NCBI GenBank assembly: GCA_964424335.1
Contig: CAYRIY010000118.1
Location: 1 to 9,823, forward strand
DNA from: CAYRIY01 sp964424335
GTDB taxonomy: Bacteria > Bacillota > Limnochordia > DTU080 > RSA5
Length of the DNA: 9,823 bases
Direction of reading: 5' to 3'
Part shown: positions 6,517-9,823 of the stretch, piece by piece
Layout of the letters: each line of letters starts with the position of its first letter
Numbering within the stretch: position 1 is the first letter of the stretch
Translations under genes and position numbers: made by a program
The notes under the pieces: model-generated
What the model saw: only the letters and a program-made list of their open reading frames with translations
What the model was told of the DNA's origin: nothing
The model's database searches: none

Positions 6517-6589
6517 CGGATGGGCTTGGCAGGAAGTATCCCCCACCCCCCCGACCCCCCGGACGCCTGCCAAGTCCAATCCGCTTTTT
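6517..6589 (+). terminator. Intrinsic terminator with long stem and C-rich loop
   Basis: CGGATGGGCTTGGCAGG (6517-6533) pairs with 6566-6583 to give a 17-bp stem with one G-U pair and one bulged A (6579). It is followed by C and then TTTTT (6585-6589). The 32-nt loop is unusual: it contains three C-runs of 5, 7 and 6. Position, 86 nt after the zinc-ribbon stop, fits termination of that transcript. It could also act as an attenuator if a transcript for the downstream peptidase starts upstream. Confidence 0.72.
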
Positions 6590-6674
6590 CGCGCGCACAC
6601 AATTTACCCCCTGGTTCCTTGCGATTTCCGCGCTCTTTTTTCGAGGATTCACGCCCCCAATTCGTGAAAACTGT

Positions 6675-6707
6675 TACGAAAGGCGGCCGTCTAAAGGCCG
6701 CATCGTA
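6675..6707 (+). repeat. Hairpin just upstream of the M20 peptidase gene
   Basis: GCGGCC (6683-6688) pairs with GGCCGC (6696-6701) around loop GTCTAAA; TACG and CGTA outside can extend it across a small internal loop. It ends about 28 nt before the GGGAGG ribosome site of the peptidase gene. There is no T-run. It could be a leader structure or an operator. Confidence 0.4.
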
Positions 6708-6747
6708 TGGCATGGAATAGGAATTATCTGCTTGGGAGGTTGGCGCT

Positions 6748-7902
6748 TTGGCGACTCAAATGCTCGGTCAGGCGGAAGTAAATCGCTCACGCCTGGTCCA
6801 GAGGTTTGTCGAGATCTGCCGTGCCGACAGCGCGCCCTTTCAAGAGGGGGCGGTATCTCGCATCGTTGCCGGCGCCCTCAAAGCACTTGGTATTTCGGTA
6901 TGGGAAGACGGCGCGGGCAAAGGTGTGGGCGGGGAGGTGGGAAACCTTATCGCCACGCTTCCAGGGCGCGGGCCGGTTGCAAATAGCGATCCGATTCTCT
7001 TCTCCGCCCATATGGACCGGGTGGCCGGGGGGATTGGGGTGCGCCCCGTCATCAAAGGCGGCGTGATCCAGAGCGCTGGCGACACGATCCTCGGGGCGGA
7101 CGACGCAGCAGGACTGGCAGCGATTATCGAAGCGATTCAACTTTTAGTCGAATCCGGGTCGCACCACGTCCCAATCGAAATAGTCTGTACCATAGGGGAA
7201 GAGGTAGGGCTTGTCGGGGCAAAGCACCTCGACATAAGCGTCCTGCGGAGTCGCTGCGGTTTTGTCCTCGACGCGGACGGCGAGGTTGGGACGATCGTGA
7301 ATCGGGCCCCGACCCAGGTATCGATAAAGGCCGAACTCTTCGGCAGGTCTGCCCACGCAGGGATCGCACCGGAGAAAGGCATCAGCGCGATCAAGATGGC
7401 GGCGGTCGCCATCTCCCAAATGAATCTTGGGCGAATCGATTACGAAACGACGGCGAACGTTGGTTACATTGCCGGCGGCGGCCCGTCGAACGTGGTTCCC
7501 GAGCGCGCCGAGATCCGGGCAGAGGCGCGCAGCCTTGACGCAGCAAAGCTCGAGAGGCAGCTTGCTCACATGGAGGCCGTCCTTTTTGACGTCGCAACTC
7601 GGTTTGGCGGGAAGGTGGAGTGGAGCGCCCGGCGAAACTACGAAGGGTTTGCCTTGGACGCTGAGTCGGATCCGATTCAAAGGGCGCGGGCGGCGATCGT
7701 TGCGGCGGGGCTCGAACCACGATTGCAATCGACCGGCGGCGGAAGCGACGCGAACGTTTTCAATGCCCGGGGCATACCGTGCGTCGTGCTTGGAGCCGGC
7801 TTTCAAGGGATTCACACGCATATGGAGCGCATGCCCATCTCGGAACTGGTCCGACTCGCTGAGGTCGTCTTCCGCCTGATGCAAGGCGCCGGAGGTCCTT
7901 AG
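6748..7902 (+). CDS. M20 family metallopeptidase, peptidase T-like
   Basis: A 384-aa zinc aminopeptidase of family M20, closest in character to the PepT-like group that trims tri- or other short peptides in the cytoplasm. The co-catalytic site is complete: H88 and D90 in SAHMDRV, bridging D118 in LGADDAAGLAAI, general base E151 and ligand E152 in TIGEEVGLVG, D177 in LDADGEVG, and the C-terminal His (H356) in GIHTHMERM. The dimerisation/lid domain lies at about 185-295, with GRSAHAGIAPEKG at its start. Start is TTG 6748 with GGGAGG 8 nt upstream. A 68-aa membrane protein gene follows after 17 nt and is probably co-transcribed. Peptide specificity cannot be read from sequence. Confidence 0.94.
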   Translation: MATQMLGQAEVNRSRLVQRFVEICRADSAPFQEGAVSRIVAGALKALGISVWEDGAGKGVGGEVGNLIATLPGRGPVANSDPILFSAHMDRVAGGIGVRPVIKGGVIQSAGDTILGADDAAGLAAIIEAIQLLVESGSHHVPIEIVCTIGEEVGLVGAKHLDISVLRSRCGFVLDADGEVGTIVNRAPTQVSIKAELFGRSAHAGIAPEKGISAIKMAAVAISQMNLGRIDYETTANVGYIAGGGPSNVVPERAEIRAEARSLDAAKLERQLAHMEAVLFDVATRFGGKVEWSARRNYEGFALDAESDPIQRARAAIVAAGLEPRLQSTGGGSDANVFNARGIPCVVLGAGFQGIHTHMERMPISELVRLAEVVFRLMQGAGGP

Positions 7903-7919
7903 AGGGGGAGCGTCTGGAA

Positions 7920-8126
7920 ATGAACGTGACAGAGGCTCTAATCACGGTAATCATGATTGCGTCGCTCCCGTGGCTCTTGTGGATGGGCCTCCGGAATGTT
8001 TGGCTGCGATGGCGGGAGCGGCGAGTCCTATCTACCAAATACGGTGATCTCGAAATGTTTTCGCGACAGTTGGAGGAATGGGGGGTGCCGAGGTCAAAAC
8101 GAACGAACGGTAACGGTGCGCCGTAA
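7920..8126 (+). CDS. Small single-span membrane protein, hypothetical
   Basis: A 68-aa protein that I do not recognise. Residues about 5-26 (EALITVIMIASLPWLLWMGL) form one membrane helix. A strongly basic segment (RNVWLRWRERR) follows, so by the positive-inside rule the C-terminus should be cytoplasmic. The tail is polar and ends in SKRTNGNGAP. ATG 7920 has AGGGGGAG 9 nt upstream. It lies 17 nt after the M20 peptidase stop and before the nuo promoter, so it belongs with the peptidase transcript and not the nuo operon. It could be a membrane anchor or stress peptide; nothing specific is shown. Confidence 0.72.
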   Translation: MNVTEALITVIMIASLPWLLWMGLRNVWLRWRERRVLSTKYGDLEMFSRQLEEWGVPRSKRTNGNGAP

Positions 8127-8146
8127 GACTTTGTGCTCGTGTTCAC

Positions 8147-8176
8147 TTTACAAATCCTCAGCCCGTGTGGTATTAT
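8147..8176 (+). promoter_or_regulatory. Sigma-A promoter of the nuo operon
   Basis: TTTACA (-35, 8147-8152) and TATTAT (-10, 8171-8176) each differ from consensus at one position and are 18 bp apart. A TG one base before the -10 (TGGTATTAT) makes it an extended -10 promoter. The start site is predicted in the A-run near 8182-8185. This is the best promoter in the window, as expected for a long respiratory operon. Confidence 0.78.
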
Positions 8177-8182
8177 GACCGA

Positions 8183-8367
8183 AAATTGAGGGCTGGAGAA
8201 GTACCTGCTTGGCGCCTGGATTTGTCTGCTCGGCAAGCCACCCGAGCGAACGACGACTCGAGCGGGCCGGCGTCGCTGGCCCTACTAGGCGGCAAGTGGG
8301 GACGGATGCTAAACGGATCTTCCTTATCGAGCAAGGATTTTCCTATGAGCTTAGGAGGCCGTCAAGA
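8183..8367 (+). other. Predicted 5' leader of the nuo operon, with hairpins
   Basis: About 185 nt separate the predicted start site from the nuoA GTG. Two hairpins are visible: GCTCGG/CCGAGC (8228-8233 with 8242-8247, loop of 8) and GGGCC/GGCCC (8264-8268 with 8278-8282). Each has a competing alternative: GCTTG can pair with CAAGC across the first, and AGCG with CGCT across the second. I recognise no known riboswitch class. The frame of nuoA is open upstream to 8209, but there is no ribosome site there. Confidence 0.5.
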
Positions 8368-8736
8368 GTGGTCGAAACTTACTTACCGCTGCTCATCTAC
8401 GCAATCGTCTGTTTGGCCGTGCCCGTCGTGATCTCTTTATTTGCGACTTACCTCGGGCCGAAAAAACCCGAACCTCAAAAATATAAAGCCTACGAGAGCG
8501 GATACCCGACCGTGCCGATCCAGGGTCGGTTCCCCGTAAAGTTTTACTTGGTCGCCATGCTCTTCGTCATCTTCGACGTTGAGGCGGCGGCCTTTTATCC
8601 TTGGGCAGTCAACTTGCGCGAGATGAGCGCGAGCGGTCTTGGCGCGTATGGCCTCCTTGAAATGGTGGCCTTTGTGGCTATTTTGGGAATCGGATACGCC
8701 TACGTGTGGAAGAAGGAGGGATTCACGTGGAAATGA
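8368..8736 (+). CDS. nuoA: NADH-quinone oxidoreductase subunit A
   Basis: A 122-aa membrane subunit of respiratory Complex I. It has three helices, at about 6-28, 57-79 and 91-113. The family blocks are present: KYKAYESGYPTVP after helix 1 (most homologues have C where this has S in YES), RFPVKFYLVAMLFVIFDVE with the conserved acidic FDVE, and FYPWAV. Start is GTG 8368 because AGGAGG lies at 8353-8358, 9 nt upstream, and the product then begins just before helix 1 as usual. An upstream extension of 53 codons in the same frame has no ribosome site and no family resemblance. Its 3' end overlaps nuoB by 10 bp, so the two are translationally coupled. Confidence 0.95.
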   Translation: MVETYLPLLIYAIVCLAVPVVISLFATYLGPKKPEPQKYKAYESGYPTVPIQGRFPVKFYLVAMLFVIFDVEAAAFYPWAVNLREMSASGLGAYGLLEMVAFVAILGIGYAYVWKKEGFTWK

Positions 8737-9212
8737 GCAACGGCCAGTTCTACGTGACGACCATCGACAAGTTCGTTCGGTGGGCTCAGAAGTCTTCGAT
8801 GTGGCCGCTCACTTTCGGGCTCGCTTGTTGCGCCATTGAAATGATGAACCTGGTGGCGCCGAGGTACGACGCGGCAAGGTTTGGCGCCGAAGTGTTTCGC
8901 GCCTCGCCCCGCCAGGCCGACCTGATGATTGTTTCCGGCCGCGTGGCCAACAAGATGGTCCCTGTAATTCAGCAGATTTACAGCCAGATGCCCGAGCCCA
9001 AGTGGGTCATCGCCATGGGCGCGTGCGCCGCGAGCGGGGGCGTATTCGACAACTACGCGATCGTTCAAGGCGTTGACAGGGTGATCCCTGTCGACATCTA
9101 CGTTCCGGGATGCCCTCCGACCCCGGACGCGGTGCTCGATGCGGTCTTGAAGTTGCAGGATTCGATTCGAACCGGGCGTTCGAAAGGCGGTGTGATGGCA
9201 CGTGAGGCCTGA
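8727..9212 (+). CDS. nuoB: NADH-quinone oxidoreductase subunit B (N2 cluster)
   Basis: A 161-aa peripheral-arm subunit that carries the terminal [4Fe-4S] cluster N2, which passes electrons to quinone. All four ligands are visible: the adjacent pair C34-C35 in LACCAIEMM, C100 in GACAASGGVFDNY, and C129 in YVPGCPPTP. The start is GTG 8727, with AAGGAGGG 6 nt upstream inside the nuoA coding region. A GTG at 8706 in frame lies before that ribosome site, and an ATG at 8733 is spaced less well. The stop overlaps the nuoC start by 11 bp. Length is typical of the short NuoB form without a long C-terminal extension. Confidence 0.97.
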   Translation: MEMSNGQFYVTTIDKFVRWAQKSSMWPLTFGLACCAIEMMNLVAPRYDAARFGAEVFRASPRQADLMIVSGRVANKMVPVIQQIYSQMPEPKWVIAMGACAASGGVFDNYAIVQGVDRVIPVDIYVPGCPPTPDAVLDAVLKLQDSIRTGRSKGGVMAREA

Positions 9213-9723
9213 GGAATTGGAGTCTTCCATCGCCAAGCGTTTTCCCGAAGGCGTGACGCCGCTCGAGACGCCTTTTGAAATCCCGCAATACCGGGTAGAG
9301 CCGAATGTTCTCATTTCGGTGCTCGAGTTTTTAAAGGAAAACGGATTCGAGATGCTGCTCGATGTCGGGGGCGTCGATTACTTCCCGCGCTCGCCGCGAT
9401 TTGAAGTGGTCTACCATTTACTCGATCTCAAGACCCGCGCGCGGGTGCGCCTGCGGTGCAGCCCGCCGGACGAAGACCCGGTTGTTCCGAGCGCTTCGCA
9501 CCTGTGGCCCTCTGCAACGCCGGCTGAGCGGGAAGTGTACGATCTGTTCGGCGTCCGTTTCAGTGGACATCCGCGCCTGACGCGGATCATGATGCCCGAT
9601 GACTGGGAAGGGCATCCGCTTCGCAAGGATTATCCTTTGAAGGGGCCGCGCGAAGAGCTCGAAGCGCGGTATTTGGCGGTCAAAAACAGATATCACGCGC
9701 CTCAGCTCGCGGAAGGCAACTGA
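9202..9723 (+). CDS. nuoC: NADH-quinone oxidoreductase subunit C (30 kDa)
   Basis: A 173-aa peripheral-arm subunit that packs against NuoD near the quinone site. The family signature is clear at about 109-150: EREVYDLFGVRFSGHPRLTR, then PDDWEGHPLRKDYPL. This is a free-standing NuoC, not a NuoCD fusion as in E. coli. GTG 9202 starts inside nuoB (11-bp overlap), with AAGGCGG about 12 nt upstream; the site is weak, so translation probably depends on coupling to nuoB. Unlike the A-B and B-C junctions, there is a 74-nt gap before nuoD, holding a hairpin. Confidence 0.95.
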   Translation: MRPEELESSIAKRFPEGVTPLETPFEIPQYRVEPNVLISVLEFLKENGFEMLLDVGGVDYFPRSPRFEVVYHLLDLKTRARVRLRCSPPDEDPVVPSASHLWPSATPAEREVYDLFGVRFSGHPRLTRIMMPDDWEGHPLRKDYPLKGPREELEARYLAVKNRYHAPQLAEGN

Positions 9724-9732
9724 TCTCGGCTT

Positions 9733-9765
9733 GCTTAAAAAGCAGGGCTCGGGATGCCTTTTTGC
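9733..9765 (+). repeat. Hairpin in the nuoC-nuoD gap
   Basis: AAAAAGCA (9737-9744) pairs with TGC (9755-9757) and, past a bulged C, TTTTT (9759-9763), around loop GGGCTCGGGA. GC/GC can extend the base past a TT bulge. The T-run is part of the stem, so this is not a clean intrinsic terminator. It could tune nuoD expression or act as an mRNA processing site. Confidence 0.4.
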
Positions 9766-9797
9766 GTGACAATTCATCTGAGGCAGGGGTGGGAAAC

Positions 9798-9823
9798 ATG
9801 GCCAAGATAGACCCTGCGGACCT
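9798..9823 (+). CDS. nuoD: Probable NADH-quinone oxidoreductase subunit D, first codons
   Basis: ATG 9798 is followed by eight readable codons, MAKIDPAD, before the window ends. GGCAGGGGTGGG lies 4 to 6 nt upstream as a plausible ribosome site. The assignment comes from gene order (nuoA-B-C then D) and the typical short polar N-terminus of NuoD, not from any diagnostic residue. If correct, the subunit is the 49 kDa partner of NuoB and NuoC at the quinone site. Confidence 0.62.

Larger units (their letters stand above)
6432..6747. other. Non-coding stretch between the zinc-ribbon and M20 peptidase genes
   Basis: 316 bases without a credible gene on either strand. From left to right it holds a palindromic inverted repeat (6450-6485), a strong stem-loop followed by a T-run (6517-6589), further C-rich sequence (about 6605-6660), and a third hairpin (6675-6707) just before the peptidase ribosome site. 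I could not assign a convincing sigma-A promoter for the peptidase gene. Confidence 0.7.

Noticed and set aside
6541..6560. C-runs considered as a simple sequence repeat or sequencing error
   Set aside because: They sit precisely in the loop of a 17-bp stem, so I describe them as part of the terminator; run lengths could still be slightly wrong.
7144..7884. 246-codon open frame on the minus strand opposite the M20 peptidase
   Set aside because: Antisense shadow of a complete, motif-bearing gene; composition (rich in R, P, H) is typical of shadow frames in GC-rich DNA.
8209..8367. 53-residue N-terminal extension of NuoA
   Set aside because: No ribosome site at 8209, no similarity to NuoA, and AGGAGG is correctly placed for GTG 8368. 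It is open frame by chance in GC-rich DNA.
8345..8431. 28-codon reading frame starting at ATG 8345 overlapping the nuoA start (possible leader peptide)
   Set aside because: It begins 8 nt before the nuoA ribosome site, runs through the nuoA start in another frame, and shows no codon-repeat or stall motif; its own ribosome site is weak.
8700..9314. 204-codon minus-strand frame opposite nuoB/nuoC
   Set aside because: Shadow of two firmly identified Complex I genes; no recognisable domain.

Overview
The window looks like chromosomal DNA of a GC-rich, Gram-positive Firmicute. The nearest fit is the Alicyclobacillaceae/Kyrpidia part of the Bacilli, judged from gene content and family resemblance and not from any search. 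Supporting signs are strong AGGAGG-type ribosome sites, heavy use of GTG and TTG starts, a subtilisin-family protease, an AcuC-type deacetylase, a two-LysM wall protein, and a compact nuoABCD-type Complex I operon. I see no mobile element, CRISPR array, rRNA or tRNA.

Layout. 1-474 is the 3' end of an S8 (subtilisin) protease gene, converging with endonuclease III (nth, minus, 464-1123). A plus-strand pair follows: a small HMA-like protein with an unusual CxxxC (1245-1565) and an M24/creatinase-fold protein that has lost four of the five expected metal ligands (1595-2716). It converges with a minus-strand pair, acuC (4646-3465) and a COG0212 5-formyl-THF cyclo-ligase paralogue (3468-2713), linked by an ATGA overlap. 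Divergent from acuC is a YigZ/IMPACT protein (4757-5395), which converges with a secreted PG-binding/LysM protein (6011-5376). A 60-aa zinc-ribbon protein (6249-6431) is followed by a 316-bp non-coding stretch holding a palindromic element, a good intrinsic terminator with a C-rich loop, and a third hairpin. Then come an M20 peptidase-T-like aminopeptidase (6748-7902) and a 68-aa single-TM protein (7920-8126).

The last part starts the respiratory Complex I operon: an excellent sigma-A promoter with extended -10 (8147-8176), a roughly 185-nt leader, nuoA, nuoB and nuoC with overlapping ends, a 74-nt gap with a hairpin, and the first codons of a probable nuoD running off the window.

The genes mostly belong to ordinary housekeeping: DNA repair, acetate metabolism, peptide turnover, the cell envelope and respiration. 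I did not find a clear new multi-gene system. The points most worth following are the metal-ligand-free M24 protein with its CxxxC HMA partner, the AcuC/COG0212 coupling, the C-rich terminator (G-rich on the other strand), the structured nuo leader, and the fact that all three convergent gene pairs overlap at their stop codons.
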